From assembly GCF_002356315.1 (NCBI RefSeq), contig NZ_AP018164.1, forward strand, positions 124,001 to 188,000: a stretch of 64,000 nucleotides of DNA, read 5' to 3'. The notes below the pieces were generated by a model. It saw nothing but the letters and a program-made list of their open reading frames with translations. It did not search any database and had not been told where the DNA came from. This document shows, piece after piece, positions 9,262-18,877 of the stretch. How positions within the stretch are numbered: position 1 is the stretch's first letter; each line of letters opens with the position of its first letter. This DNA is from Mycobacterium shigaense. Its GTDB lineage: Bacteria; Actinomycetota; Actinomycetes; Mycobacteriales; Mycobacteriaceae. Made by a program: the position numbers and the translations under genes.

Positions 9262-10500
9262 TCAGTTGCCCTGCCCGCCACGGCCGAGCTTCTCCAGATC
9301 AGGCACCGGGTCTTTGCCGTTGATCAGCCAATCACCGACGATGCGCGCCTTGTAGACCCGCGGGTTGTGTGACGCCAGCGTGCGGGCATTGCGCCAGTGC
9401 CGGTCCAGGAGCAGCTCCTCGGACACTCCGGATGCACCCAGCGCGTCGAAGACTGTGGTGGTGGCCTGCAGCGCGGCGGCGATGATCACCAACTGCGACT
9501 GGGTGACTGCGACGTCGGCCTCGATCAGGCGTCGCCGGTCGCTGGCGGCATCGAGGCCGTCGAGTTTGCCGGCGACGACGTGATCCAAACTGCGGGCGGC
9601 CTTTTCCAGTGCGGCTTGGGCGGCGAACACTTCGGCCGACACCTGCCCGATGACTTGCAGCAATTGTGGATCCTCGGCCGGCCTTTCGGCCAGGCCCTGC
9701 GGGTAGTTGCGGACGCGGCGCTGCAGCGCGGCCCCGCCGTCGCGCAACGCTGCCCTGGCGATCCCGGTCAGCGCGGCCAGCATCGCGAATTGGTAGAAGT
9801 GCGGTTGATAGCTGAATCGCTCGGCGACCGGAAACACATCGCCCCGCTCGGCGCGCACCCGGTCGTAGCGGGCCGATCCACTGGCCGTGGTGCGTTGCCC
9901 GAATCCTTGCCAGTCGTCGACGAGCGTCACGCCGTCGGCGTCCGCGCGCACCAGCGCCGTCCAGAGTTGGCCGTCGTCACCGCGTCCGATCACGTCGAGC
10001 CAGTCGGCGTAAAGGCTCCCGGTGGCGTAGAACTTCGCCCCCGACACCGCCCAGTGGTCGTCTTCGGCCACCACCGTGGTGGCGATGTTGGCCAGCGTGC
10101 CGTTGTTGGCTTCCGTCCAGCCGCCGCCCACGAACGTCCCGGCCAGGAAACGCTTGATCCATCGGTCGTTGGTGTCCGACACCGCGGCGTTGAGCCGGTC
10201 TTCGACGAACGCCAGATGGTTGCGCCAGATGTGTGACACGTTGGCGTCGGCCTCGCCGAGATCGGCCAGCAGCGCGAAGGTCTGCTCGAGCGATGCGCCC
10301 AGCCCGCCGAACTCCTCGGGAATGCGCACGGCGCCCAATCCGGCGTCACGAAGCCAGCGGACCTGCTCATGGGGGAAGATGCGGGAGCGCTCACGTTCCA
10401 CGTTGTCCTCGGCGACTCGATCGAAGATCGACTCGAACCGTGCTCGCAACTGTGCGCTGCTCGCCGTCGGTTCTCTCAGATACGTTGGGGGGAAGTTCAT
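9262..10500 (-). CDS. SfnB/DszC-type acyl-CoA dehydrogenase-fold flavin monooxygenase
   Basis: 412 residues. It has the acyl-CoA dehydrogenase fold, but the C-terminus ASHNPRVYKARIVGDWLING is that of the SfnB/DszC/TdsC sulfur group and lacks the catalytic Glu motif of real dehydrogenases. Members use reduced FMN and oxygen to oxidise sulfones, dibenzothiophene or similar organosulfur compounds. Its start overlaps the stop of the upstream monooxygenase as TAATG, so the two are coupled. This pairing supports a role in sulfur release, not fatty acid oxidation. Confidence 0.83.
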   Translation of the reverse strand: MNFPPTYLREPTASSAQLRARFESIFDRVAEDNVERERSRIFPHEQVRWLRDAGLGAVRIPEEFGGLGASLEQTFALLADLGEADANVSHIWRNHLAFVEDRLNAAVSDTNDRWIKRFLAGTFVGGGWTEANNGTLANIATTVVAEDDHWAVSGAKFYATGSLYADWLDVIGRGDDGQLWTALVRADADGVTLVDDWQGFGQRTTASGSARYDRVRAERGDVFPVAERFSYQPHFYQFAMLAALTGIARAALRDGGAALQRRVRNYPQGLAERPAEDPQLLQVIGQVSAEVFAAQAALEKAARSLDHVVAGKLDGLDAASDRRRLIEADVAVTQSQLVIIAAALQATTTVFDALGASGVSEELLLDRHWRNARTLASHNPRVYKARIVGDWLINGKDPVPDLEKLGRGGQGN

Positions 10501-11813
10501 TACACCTCGTGTTGATTGACGGGCGGAGCTAGGCCCAGGTGGCTACGCAGGGTGGTGCCGGTGTACTCGTGGCGAAACAACCCCCGCTTACGCAGTAACG
10601 GCACGACCTGTTCGACGAAGTTCTCGAATTGACCCGGCAGCCCGGAATCGCCCAGCACGAAACCATCGGAGGCCCGCGAGGCGAACCACTCCTCGATCTC
10701 GTCGCAGATCTGCTCCGGCGTTCCGGTGACGCTAGCGCCCCAGCCATTCACTGTGCGATACAAGAACTCTCGCACGGTAGGCCGGCCGTCCGCGGCCAGC
10801 GCCCGGTAGCCGGCGAGCGCGGTTTGGTGGGTCTGGGTGCTCTCGGGAAATGCCGAGGCGGGCACCGGCCCGTCCAGGTCGGCCCCGGTGACGTCGACGT
10901 CGACCTCCAGCAGCCAGCCGGCCTGGTACTCGGGACTGAAGTACTCGTAAGCCTCCCGTTCGTTGCGCCGCACCTCTTCTTCGGTCGAACCGACGAGGAA
11001 GCGCAGGGAGGGGGTGATCAGCGGTGGCGTGCGCCCGACGCTGTGCGCCGCCTCGTGGATCTGCCGATAGAACTGCTGAGCGCCGGCGCGGGTGCCCTGG
11101 CCGGTGAAGATCACCTCGGCGTGCCGGGCGGCGAAGTGCCGGCCCGTCGGTGAGGATCCGGCCTGGAACAGCACCGGTTGGCCCTGCGGCGAGCGGGCCG
11201 AACCCAGCGGCCCACGCACGTCGAAATATTCGCCGTGATGGTCAGCCACCCGAATCTTGCTGACATCGTTGAAGATTCCGGCCGCACGGTCTTCGACGAT
11301 GGTGTCGTCGGACCAGCCATCCCACAGCTTCCTCACCACCGCGAGGGCTTCCTCGGCGATGCGGTACCGCTTGTCATGGTCGACGACGCCGCGGGCGCTG
11401 AAATTGTCGGCCGCCGCGGCGGCGAAGCTGGTGACCAGGTTCCAGCCCGCTCGACCACCGCTGAGGTGATCCAGCGACAACAGCTGGCGCGCCAGGGCAT
11501 ACGGGGGGACCAGGGTCGCCGAACCGGTGACGACCAATCCGATGGCCTCGGTGACCGACGACAGGGCCGCCGTGGTGGTCAGCGGTTCGAAGTCCTCGGT
11601 GGTCTTGTACGCCCAGGTCGCCGGTGGTCCGTAGTTGAGACCGTCGGCGAAGAACAGCGCATCCAAACCGCCGGCCTCTGCGGCCTGGGCCCGGGCGATC
11701 AGACGCCGGCGAACACCCGCGGGGCTGTTGTCGATCGCGGGATGCCGCCACGGCCCGGCCGATCGCGTGTTTCCGAAGGCCAAAAGATGCAGTTCGCGCG
11801 GCACGCGAGGCAA
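10500..11813 (-). CDS. NtaA/DszA-type luciferase-like FMN monooxygenase
   Basis: 437 residues from TTG 11813 (GTG 11804 is also possible). Luciferase-like TIM-barrel monooxygenase of the NtaA/SnaA/DszA/DmoA class that needs reduced FMN from a separate reductase. Class motifs are visible: ALFFADGLNYG, LDHLSGGRAGWNLVTS, RSPQGQPVLFQAGSSPTG and the C-terminal LRSHLGLAPP. First gene of a minus-strand operon with the SfnB-like and Eis-like genes. It is divergent from ssuD with 90 bases between, a likely shared control region. Confidence 0.86.
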   Translation of the reverse strand: MPRVPRELHLLAFGNTRSAGPWRHPAIDNSPAGVRRRLIARAQAAEAGGLDALFFADGLNYGPPATWAYKTTEDFEPLTTTAALSSVTEAIGLVVTGSATLVPPYALARQLLSLDHLSGGRAGWNLVTSFAAAAADNFSARGVVDHDKRYRIAEEALAVVRKLWDGWSDDTIVEDRAAGIFNDVSKIRVADHHGEYFDVRGPLGSARSPQGQPVLFQAGSSPTGRHFAARHAEVIFTGQGTRAGAQQFYRQIHEAAHSVGRTPPLITPSLRFLVGSTEEEVRRNEREAYEYFSPEYQAGWLLEVDVDVTGADLDGPVPASAFPESTQTHQTALAGYRALAADGRPTVREFLYRTVNGWGASVTGTPEQICDEIEEWFASRASDGFVLGDSGLPGQFENFVEQVVPLLRKRGLFRHEYTGTTLRSHLGLAPPVNQHEV

Positions 11814-11903
11814 ATGTAGTCCGCCCAGCCGGGCAGGGGACGGGTTAAATCCGCCCGGAGTGCAACTTGTCCTTCGACCGCCGCGCCCCTACCTTGGCCA
11901 GAG

Positions 11904-12989
11904 ATGTCTGCACGATTTTTCTGGTTCCTGCCGACCACAGGTGACAGCCGTTCGATCGTCGGCGGTTCGCACGCCTCGTCGAACCGCGATATCCCCGCCG
12001 GGTATCGGGCACCGAGCCGCCGCTACCTGGCCGAGGTGGCCCGCGCCGCCGACCGTCTGGGCTTCGAGGGTGTGCTGACGCCGACGGGGACCTGGTGTGA
12101 GGACGCGTGGCTCACCTCGGCCGCGCTGTTGGCCGAGACCGAGAAGCTGAAGTTCCTGGTCGCGTTCCGTCCCGGGCTGGTGCCGCCCACCCTGGCCGCG
12201 CAGCAGACCGCGACGCTGCAGCGCTTCTCCGATGGCCGGGTGCTGCTCAACGTGGTCAGCGGCAGCGACGACGCCGAGCAGCGCCGGTTCGGCGACTTCC
12301 TCGGTCACGACGAGCGTTACGCCCGCACCGCCGAGTTCCTGCACATCGTCCGATCCGTGTGGACGCAGGAGTCGGTGAACTTCACCGGCGAGTACTACAA
12401 GGTGGAAGACGCCCGGGTGTCGGCGCCGCCGAATCCCTTGCCGGAGATCTACTTCGGCGGTTCGTCAGGGCCCGCGCTGCCCATCGCGGGGCAGTTCTCC
12501 GATGTCTACCTGACCTGGGGCGAGCCCCCACAGACCGCGGCCGCCAAGATCGAGAAAGTGCGGGCCGAGGCCGAATCTCGGGGCCGCAAGGTGCGGTTCG
12601 GGATTCGGCTGCACACCATCAGCCGGGACACCTCGGCGGCGGCCTGGGCCGTAGCCAACGATCTGCTCGCCGACATCACTGACGAGCAGATCGCCAAAGC
12701 TACTGCGCTGCATTCCAGTTCGCAATCCGAGGGACAGCGACGGATGACGGCGCTGCACGGCGGTCAGCTCGACAACCTGGAGATCTACCCCAATCTGTGG
12801 GCCGGGGTGGGCCTGGTGCGTGGCGGTGCCGGCACCGCGTTGGTGGGCAGCCATCAGGAGGTCGCGAACCTGATTCGCGAATATCATTCGCTGGGCTTCG
12901 ACGAATTCATCCTGTCCGGCTACCCGCACCTGGAAGAGGCCTACTGGTTCGCTGAAGGCGTCCTGCCGCTGCTGGCCAAGGCGCAATAG
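11904..12989 (+). CDS. ssuD: FMNH2-dependent alkanesulfonate monooxygenase
   Basis: 361 residues. It splits alkanesulfonates into aldehyde and sulfite using reduced FMN and oxygen. It is collinear with E. coli SsuD: TPTGTWCEDAW carries the cysteine near residue 65, FRPGLVPPTLAAQQ and VVSGSD follow, and FGIRLHTISRDT near residue 230 holds the Arg and His matching catalytic R226/H228. The C-terminal SGYPHLEEAYWFAEGVLP is also typical. The SsuBAC importer lies about 7 kb upstream, so uptake and cleavage are both encoded. No SsuE-type flavin reductase was seen in the window. Confidence 0.9.
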   Translation: MSARFFWFLPTTGDSRSIVGGSHASSNRDIPAGYRAPSRRYLAEVARAADRLGFEGVLTPTGTWCEDAWLTSAALLAETEKLKFLVAFRPGLVPPTLAAQQTATLQRFSDGRVLLNVVSGSDDAEQRRFGDFLGHDERYARTAEFLHIVRSVWTQESVNFTGEYYKVEDARVSAPPNPLPEIYFGGSSGPALPIAGQFSDVYLTWGEPPQTAAAKIEKVRAEAESRGRKVRFGIRLHTISRDTSAAAWAVANDLLADITDEQIAKATALHSSSQSEGQRRMTALHGGQLDNLEIYPNLWAGVGLVRGGAGTALVGSHQEVANLIREYHSLGFDEFILSGYPHLEEAYWFAEGVLPLLAKAQ

Positions 12990-13043
12990 CGGCACTGGGG
13001 ACGGTTTTACTCGCGGTGATTTAAGCAGGGCCACTGCAACATG

Positions 13044-13065
13044 GGCCCGGTGAAGTATCCGGGCC
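13044..13065. repeat. GC-rich hairpin downstream of ssuD
   Basis: Perfect 7-bp arms GGCCCGG and CCGGGCC are separated by the 8-base loop TGAAGTAT, 55 bases after the ssuD stop. No T-run follows, so it is not a classical intrinsic terminator, but it may slow or end transcription as mycobacterial hairpins do. Confidence 0.4.
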
Positions 13066-13115
13066 GGGAATTAACGACACGACGTGGTCGGTTCTACCTC
13101 ACTAGCATGGCAATT

Positions 13116-13141
13116 GCGCGATATGAGAGCGCGATATGAGA
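13116..13141. repeat. Two tandem copies of a 13-bp unit
   Basis: The unit GCGCGATATGAGA occurs twice head to tail in the roughly 290-base gap between ssuD and the next monooxygenase gene. It could be a paired regulator-binding site for the monooxygenase operon that starts at 13284, or a replication slip. Confidence 0.5.
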
Positions 13142-13283
13142 GTAGGACGGGAGTCGGCGATGCGGTCAGCACAGTGTTGTCAGCCGTCGGCACCACGTGC
13201 GTGCGCGGCGGCTTTCCCGGCTTGACCATTCCTCCTCGTAGCGGGGATTGACTGCCCGTCCCATAACGAAAGTTTTTCCGCCG

Positions 13284-14453
13284 ATGACCGATTCGTCTAA
13301 TCGTATCCGCCTCGCGATCGCCTTGGACGGTGCGGGATGGCACCCGGCGGCCTGGCGCGAGGCCGATGCTCGCCCGGACGAGTTGTTCACCGCGGGCTAC
13401 TGGGCGGAACTGGTCGCAGAATCCGAGCGGGGGTTGCTGGATTTCGTGACGATCGAAGACGCGCTGACGCTGCAGTCCGACCATCCCCTCGAGCCCGACG
13501 ACCGCGTCGATCGCGTCCGCGGGCGGCTGGACGCGGTGCTCATTGCCGCCCGGGTTGCCCCGCGCTCCCGGCACATCGGGTTGATACCGACGGCGATCGT
13601 GACGCACACCGAGCCGTTTCACGTCTCGAAGTCGATTGCCACCCTCGACTACGTCAGCACCGGGCGCGCCGGGGTCCGAGTGCAGATCACACCGCGTCCC
13701 GATGCGGCCGCGCACTTCGGCCGTCGCGACGCGGGACAGCAGGATGTGGGCGAATACTTCGCTGAGGCAGCGGATTATGTCGAGGTGCTGCGGCGGCTGT
13801 GGGACAGCTGGGAGGACGACGCTGAAATACGTGATGTCACTACGGGGCGGTTTATCGACCGAAATCGGTTGCACTACATCGACTTCGAGGGTCGGTGGTT
13901 CTCCGTCAAGGGGCCATCGATCACCCCGCGTCCGCCCCAGGGTCAGCCGATCGTCGCGGCGTTGGGTCTCGGCGGTCAGTCTTACCAGCTGATCGCCGAG
14001 GCCGCCGATATCGGATTCGTGACCCCGCGTGACGCCGCGGAGGCGGCCGACATCGTCGTCGAGATCGGCGCGCTGAGCCAGGCGGTCGGCCGCAGCCCTG
14101 CCCGCGTGCACGTCTTCGCCGATCTCGTCGTCTTCCTCGATCGCACGCCGGAGGCCGCGCAGACTCGCAAGGATCGGCTCGACGAGCTGCTGGATGCCGA
14201 ATATCGCAGCGACGCGGACATTTTCGTCGGCACACCGGCGCAGCTGGCCGACCAGCTGCAGGACTGGCATGCCGTCGGGCTTTCGGGCTTTCGGCTGCGT
14301 CCGGGCACGCTGCCGCATGACCTGGCCCAGATCACCGAGTCATTGGTACCCGAGTTGCGCCGCCGCGGGGCATTCCGCGACGCCTATGACACCGACACGC
14401 TTCGCGGGTTGCTCGGACTTGGCCGTCCCGCCAACCGTTACGCGACCGCCTGA
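13284..14453 (+). CDS. Luciferase-like FMN monooxygenase (NtaA/DszA group)
   Basis: 389 residues from ATG 13284; the frame opens at TTG 13248, but MTDSSNRIRLAIALDG is the natural start. Key class segments: DFVTIEDALTLQ, TLDYVSTGRAGVRVQITP, a DYVEVLRRLWDSWEDDA helix and SITPRPPQGQPIVAALGLG. The C-terminus DTDTLRGLLGLGRPANRYA matches the group. Its start sequence is more diverged than the two neighbours, so a different substrate is likely. It is followed after 18 bases by another monooxygenase gene. Confidence 0.82.
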   Translation: MTDSSNRIRLAIALDGAGWHPAAWREADARPDELFTAGYWAELVAESERGLLDFVTIEDALTLQSDHPLEPDDRVDRVRGRLDAVLIAARVAPRSRHIGLIPTAIVTHTEPFHVSKSIATLDYVSTGRAGVRVQITPRPDAAAHFGRRDAGQQDVGEYFAEAADYVEVLRRLWDSWEDDAEIRDVTTGRFIDRNRLHYIDFEGRWFSVKGPSITPRPPQGQPIVAALGLGGQSYQLIAEAADIGFVTPRDAAEAADIVVEIGALSQAVGRSPARVHVFADLVVFLDRTPEAAQTRKDRLDELLDAEYRSDADIFVGTPAQLADQLQDWHAVGLSGFRLRPGTLPHDLAQITESLVPELRRRGAFRDAYDTDTLRGLLGLGRPANRYATA

Positions 14454-14471
14454 GTCACCCGGGAGATTTCG

Positions 14472-15866
14472 ATGACTTCAATAACCAAGCCCATCAAGCA
14501 GATTCATTTGGCGGCGCATTTCCCTGGCGTCAACAACACCACGGTGTGGAGCGATCCCGCCGCGGGCAGTCACATCGAGTTCAGCTCGTTCGCACAATTC
14601 GCGCAGAGCGCCGAGCGCGGCAAGTTCGACTTTTTGTTCCTCGCCGAGGGATTGCGGCTGCGCGAGCAGGGCGGCGAAATCTACGATCTGGACGTGGTCG
14701 GCCGGCCCGACACCTTCACCGTGCTGGCGGCGCTGGCCGCGGTCACCGAGCGCATCGGACTGACCGGCACCATCAACTCCACCTTCAACGAGCCCTACGA
14801 GGTGGCCCGTCAGTTCGCCTCGTTGGACCATCTGTCCGGCGGCCGGGCCGCCTGGAATGTCGTGACGTCGTGGGATGCGTTCACCGGGGAGAACTTTCGC
14901 CGCGGCGGCTTCCTGGCCGAGGACCAGCGCTACGAACGGGCGAAGACGTTCCTGCAGACCGCCCAAGAGCTGTTCGACTCCTGGCGCGGGGACGAGATCG
15001 TCGCGGACAAGGCAGCCGGAGTATTTTTGTCCGACCCACGCGCCGGCGAGTTCATGCACCGCGACGCGCATTTCGACATCCGAGGCCGCTTCAACGTCCC
15101 GAGGAGCCCGCAGGGCCGCCCGGTGATCTTCCAGGCCGGTGACTCCGACGAGGGCCGCGAGTTCGCCGCCGCCGCCGCGGACGCGATCTTCTCGCGGCAC
15201 AGCACCCTGGGCGCCGGGCAGGCGTTCTACGAGGACGTCAAGGGCCGGCTGGCCCGCTACGGCCGCCGCCGCGACGAGCTGCTGATCCTGCCCGCCGCGA
15301 CGTTCGTGATCGGCGATACCGACGCCGAGGCCGACGAGATCGCCCAGCAGGTGCGGCTGGCGCAGGTGTCGCCGCAGACGGCGATCAAGTTCCTCGAGCA
15401 GCTCTGGAACCGCGACTTGTCCGACCACGACCCCGACGGGCCCCTGCCCAGCGTGGACCCGGTCGTGGGCGAGAACACCATCTCGCGCGGCCGCGCCAGC
15501 GTCCGCATGTTCCGCGACCCGATCGCGATCGCCAACGACTGGCGGGCCAAGGCCGAGGCCGAGAATCTGACGACCCGCGAGCTGATCGTCGAGGTCACGG
15601 GGCGGCAGTCCTTCGTCGGGTCGCCGCAGACCGTCGCGGCGACGATCAACGACTTCGTCCAGGCCGACGCCAGCGACGGCTTCATCCTGGTACCCCACAT
15701 CACACCCGGCGGGCTGGACCCCTTCGTCGACCGGGTGGTGCCGCTACTGCAGGAGCGCGGGGTGTTCCGCGCGGACTACGCCGGCAGCACGCTGCGCGAA
15801 CACCTCGGTCTGGCACCGCTGCCCACGCCGCGGCGGCCCGCCGCCTCGACCGAGGTGGCGTCGTAA
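14472..15866 (+). CDS. NtaA/DmoA-type FMN monooxygenase
   Basis: 464 residues with a good GGGAG ribosome site before ATG. It shows the full NtaA/DmoA pattern: QIHLAAHFPGVNNTTVWSDP, DFLFLAEGLRLRE, ASLDHLSGGRAAWNVVTSWD, NFRRGGFL, SPQGRPVIFQAGDS and LREHLGLAPL. DmoA-like enzymes oxidise dimethyl sulfide; others act on nitrilotriacetate, EDTA or dibenzothiophene sulfone. The sulfur setting favours an organosulfur substrate. Middle gene of a three-gene plus-strand operon. Confidence 0.87.
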   Translation: MTSITKPIKQIHLAAHFPGVNNTTVWSDPAAGSHIEFSSFAQFAQSAERGKFDFLFLAEGLRLREQGGEIYDLDVVGRPDTFTVLAALAAVTERIGLTGTINSTFNEPYEVARQFASLDHLSGGRAAWNVVTSWDAFTGENFRRGGFLAEDQRYERAKTFLQTAQELFDSWRGDEIVADKAAGVFLSDPRAGEFMHRDAHFDIRGRFNVPRSPQGRPVIFQAGDSDEGREFAAAAADAIFSRHSTLGAGQAFYEDVKGRLARYGRRRDELLILPAATFVIGDTDAEADEIAQQVRLAQVSPQTAIKFLEQLWNRDLSDHDPDGPLPSVDPVVGENTISRGRASVRMFRDPIAIANDWRAKAEAENLTTRELIVEVTGRQSFVGSPQTVAATINDFVQADASDGFILVPHITPGGLDPFVDRVVPLLQERGVFRADYAGSTLREHLGLAPLPTPRRPAASTEVAS

Positions 15867-15871
15867 GCGCC

Positions 15872-16996
15872 ATGACTACTCCGCTCAACGTGCTCGACCT
15901 CGTCCCGATCTCGTCGGGCTCGAACGCGACGCAGGCCCTGCGCAACAGCATCGATCTGGCTCGCCGCACCGAGGCCCTGGGATACGCGCGCTACTGGTTC
16001 GCCGAGCACCACCTGAACCCCGGCGTCGCCGGGACGTCGCCCGCGGTGGTGCTCGCGTTGATCGCGGGGGAGACCTCCACGATCCGGCTCGGCTCGGGTG
16101 CGGTGCAGATGGGGCATCGCACGGCGCTGGCCACCGTGGAGGAATTCGGGCTGCTGGACGCGCTGCACCCGGGCCGGTTCGACCTCGGCCTGGGGCGCTC
16201 GGGCGGCAAACCGCGTGAGCCGGCACTGGTATCGTCGGCGCCCCGGCAGCCGGTGATCGACGGACGTACCTCCAACGGGCTGCTCATCCCGCCGAAGTTC
16301 GACTTCACCCCCCTGCTGAAATCGCCGCGGTTCGCGTTGCACCGGGCGCTGCTGCAGCTGCCCGGCGCGGAGTCGCAAAACTACACCGAGCAAATCGGCG
16401 ACGTCCTGGCGCTGATCGCCGACACCTACCGCTCCGACGACGGCGAGCGGGCGCACGTCGTGCCGGGCGGTGGCGCCGATCTGCAGATTTGGATCCTGGG
16501 CAGTAGCGGCGGGGAGAGCGCCGTCGTCGCCGGCAACCGGGGGTTGCGGTTCGCCACCAACTATCACGTCGCCCCGGCCACCGTGCTCGAGGCGGCCGAC
16601 GGCTACCGGGCTGCGTTTCGGCCCTCGGCCGAGCTGGAGAAGCCCTACGTCGCGGTGTCCGCGGACGTCGTCGTCGCCGACAACGAGGCCACCGCGCGCG
16701 AGCTGGCCACCGGTTACGGGCTGTGGGTGCGCAGCATCCGCACCGGCGAGGGCGCCATCCCGTTCCCCACCCCGGCCGAGGCGCGCGCCCACACCTGGAC
16801 CGACGCCGACCGCGCGCTGGTCGCCGACCGGGTCGACACCCAATTCGTCGGAACCCCATCGCAAGTTGCCGACGATTTGGAGCGGTTGCGGGACGCCACC
16901 GAGGCCGACGAACTGATCGTCACGACGATCACCCACGACCACGAGGACCGGGTGCGGTCTTATCAGCTGCTCGCCGAGGAGTGGGCGCGCCGCTGA
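15872..16996 (+). CDS. LLM flavin oxidoreductase, MsnO8/alkanal monooxygenase-like
   Basis: 374 residues starting 5 bases after the previous stop. Motifs are of the smaller luciferase-like branch: LDLVPISSGSNATQALRN at the start, RYWFAEHHLNPGVAGTSPAV, IRLGSGAVQMGHR and LGLGRSGG. These proteins occur in sulfur-starvation clusters beside SsuD and SfnB relatives. Third gene of the operon from 13284. Substrate unknown. Confidence 0.83.
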   Translation: MTTPLNVLDLVPISSGSNATQALRNSIDLARRTEALGYARYWFAEHHLNPGVAGTSPAVVLALIAGETSTIRLGSGAVQMGHRTALATVEEFGLLDALHPGRFDLGLGRSGGKPREPALVSSAPRQPVIDGRTSNGLLIPPKFDFTPLLKSPRFALHRALLQLPGAESQNYTEQIGDVLALIADTYRSDDGERAHVVPGGGADLQIWILGSSGGESAVVAGNRGLRFATNYHVAPATVLEAADGYRAAFRPSAELEKPYVAVSADVVVADNEATARELATGYGLWVRSIRTGEGAIPFPTPAEARAHTWTDADRALVADRVDTQFVGTPSQVADDLERLRDATEADELIVTTITHDHEDRVRSYQLLAEEWARR

Positions 16997-17027
16997 CTAC
17001 TGCGCCCGGACACCGATTCCATGTATG

Positions 17028-18239
17028 TCATCGAATCGGGAGGCCGGTCAGCGCCCGAGAGATCACCAGCCGCTGGATCTCGCTGGTGCCCTCGAAGATG
17101 GTGAAGATCTTTGCGTCCCGGTGCATTCGCTCCACCGGGTAGTCGCGAGTGTAGCCGTTGCCGCCGAGAATCTGGATGGCCTCGTCGGTGACGTACACCG
17201 CGGTCTCGCTGGCCACCAGTTTGGCCATCGAGCCTTCGGCGGAATCGAAGGCCTGGTTGTTGCGTGCCATCCAGCCGGCCCGCCACACCAACAGGCGGGC
17301 GGCGTCGATCCGGCTTCTCATGTCGGCCAGCTTGAACGCCACCGCCTGGAATTCCCCGATCTTGCGGCCGAATTGTTCACGCTGCGAGGCGTATTCGAGG
17401 GCGTATTCATACGCGGCCCGGGCCACGCCGACGGCCATGGCGCCGACGGTCGGCCGGGTGCGTTCGAAGGTCTTCATCGCCGCCTGCCCGCCGGCGGAGG
17501 AACCGGACTTCACCCGGGCGATGCGTGCCTCGAACTTTTCGCGGCCGCCGAGAATGCCGTCCTCGGGCAGCCGGACGTTGTCGAGGACCACCTCGGCGGT
17601 GTGCGAGGCACGGATGCCGTGCTTCTTGAATTTCTGGCCCTGAGCCAGGCCTTTGGTGTCCGGCGGGATGACGAAGGAAGCCTGGCCGCGGGTGCCGAGC
17701 TCGGGATAGACCGAGGCCACCACGATGTGCACGTTGGCGATCCCGCCGTTGGTGGCCCAGGTCTTGGTGCCGTTGAGCACCCACTCGCCCGCGGCCTCGT
17801 CGTAGCGCGCGCGGGTGCGGATTGCGCCCACGTCGGAGCCCGCATCGGGCTCCGACGAGCAGAACGCCCCGAGCTTGGGGTCGCCGGGCGTCCCGAACAT
17901 CTCGGGGAGCCAGCGACCCAGCTGTTCGGGAGTTCCGTTGCCCGCCAACGCCGCCGCGGCCAGGCCCGTCCCCATGATGGACAGCGCGATACCGGCGTCG
18001 CCCCAGAACATCTCCTCGAATGCGGCCAGCATGCCCAGCCCGGTCGGCTCGGCGGCCTGCTGCGCGAAGAAGTCGGGCGAGTACAGCCCGACCTTCGCCG
18101 CCTCCTGGATCACGGGCCAGGGAGTTTCCTCGCGCTCGTCCCATTCGGCCGCGGCCGGCCGGATGACCTCGGCCGCGAATTGATGCACCCAATCGCGGAC
18201 TTCGATCACGTCTTCGCTGAGTTCTAATGAGAATGTCAT
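17028..18239 (-). CDS. Acyl-CoA dehydrogenase (FadE)
   Basis: 403 residues from ATG 18239 ([17 protein letters not shown]); the frame runs further upstream but without family sequence. FAD-dependent alpha,beta-dehydrogenation of an acyl-CoA. Visible: [19 protein letters not shown] (substrate/FAD site), [52 protein letters not shown] and [11 protein letters not shown] with the catalytic Glu near residue 382. It lies 26 bases after the TetR gene on the same strand, so the TetR protein probably controls both. Confidence 0.88.
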   Translation of the reverse strand: MTFSLELSEDVIEVRDWVHQFAAEVIRPAAAEWDEREETPWPVIQEAAKVGLYSPDFFAQQAAEPTGLGMLAAFEEMFWGDAGIALSIMGTGLAAAALAGNGTPEQLGRWLPEMFGTPGDPKLGAFCSSEPDAGSDVGAIRTRARYDEAAGEWVLNGTKTWATNGGIANVHIVVASVYPELGTRGQASFVIPPDTKGLAQGQKFKKHGIRASHTAEVVLDNVRLPEDGILGGREKFEARIARVKSGSSAGGQAAMKTFERTRPTVGAMAVGVARAAYEYALEYASQREQFGRKIGEFQAVAFKLADMRSRIDAARLLVWRAGWMARNNQAFDSAEGSMAKLVASETAVYVTDEAIQILGGNGYTRDYPVERMHRDAKIFTIFEGTSEIQRLVISRALTGLPIR

Positions 18240-18265
18240 GTTCTGCTCCTGGAATCGCTTGGTAG

Positions 18266-18877
18266 TCAGGGGTTTTTGGGATTCGTGTACTGGGCGAGGA
18301 CGCTGACCGTCTGGTTGACCCACGCCTCGAAATAACGCTCGCCGTCGATGTTGCCCGGCATACGGCCAGTTAACGCCTGCAACGTCGGGGCGTAGGACAG
18401 CGAGCCGATCGCCACGGCGGCGGCCGCCTCGGGGTCCGGGATGCTGGTGCGCCCGGACCGGTTGGACGCGACGAGCTCGTCGGCAAATCGCTGATAGGCG
18501 TTGTCGGTGATGACCTGCCACGTCTTCTCGTCGAGGTCGCCGACTTCGTCTGGCTCACGCAGCATCACCTTGAGCACCTCCTCGCTTTCGACGAGGTTGC
18601 TCCAGATCAGTTGGCCCGCGGTGCGCACGGCGTGCTCGACGCTGCCCGGCTCGTCGGCGTCGAACTGCTCGCGCGCAGTCACAATGCTGTCGATCCGGTG
18701 GGCCACGGCCGCCTCCAGCAGCTCGCGCTTGGAGGCGAAGTGTTTGTAGAGCGCACCCGAGCCCGGTGCCAGGCCGGACGCCCGCTGGATGTCCGCCACC
18801 GAGGTCGCCGCATAGCCCTTTGCGGCGAACAGCTTCAGTGCCTCGGCCAGCAGCCGATTCCGTCCGGAGAGGACCAT
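18266..18877 (-). CDS. TetR-family regulator of the adjacent acyl-CoA dehydrogenase
   Basis: 203 residues from ATG 18877. The N-terminal helix-turn-helix region reads [20 protein letters not shown] then [19 protein letters not shown], a standard TetR DNA-binding domain. The C-terminal ligand domain is not assigned. A 22-bp near-perfect palindrome ends exactly at the start codon, which suggests autoregulation and either a leaderless transcript or a very short leader. Likely ligand: an acyl-CoA made or used by the downstream FadE. Confidence 0.85.
   Translation of the reverse strand: MVLSGRNRLLAEALKLFAAKGYAATSVADIQRASGLAPGSGALYKHFASKRELLEAAVAHRIDSIVTAREQFDADEPGSVEHAVRTAGQLIWSNLVESEEVLKVMLREPDEVGDLDEKTWQVITDNAYQRFADELVASNRSGRTSIPDPEAAAAVAIGSLSYAPTLQALTGRMPGNIDGERYFEAWVNQTVSVLAQYTNPKNP

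Noticed and set aside
12990..13283. SAM or other riboswitch before the monooxygenase operon
   Set aside because: Apart from one hairpin and the 13-bp repeat, no conserved core of SAM-type riboswitches could be seen by eye. A covariance-model search would settle it.
13071..14318. Long minus-strand open frame of about 415 codons
   Set aside because: It is antisense to the luciferase-like monooxygenase gene, has no family motifs and is Arg/Gly-rich, as expected of a shadow in high-GC DNA.
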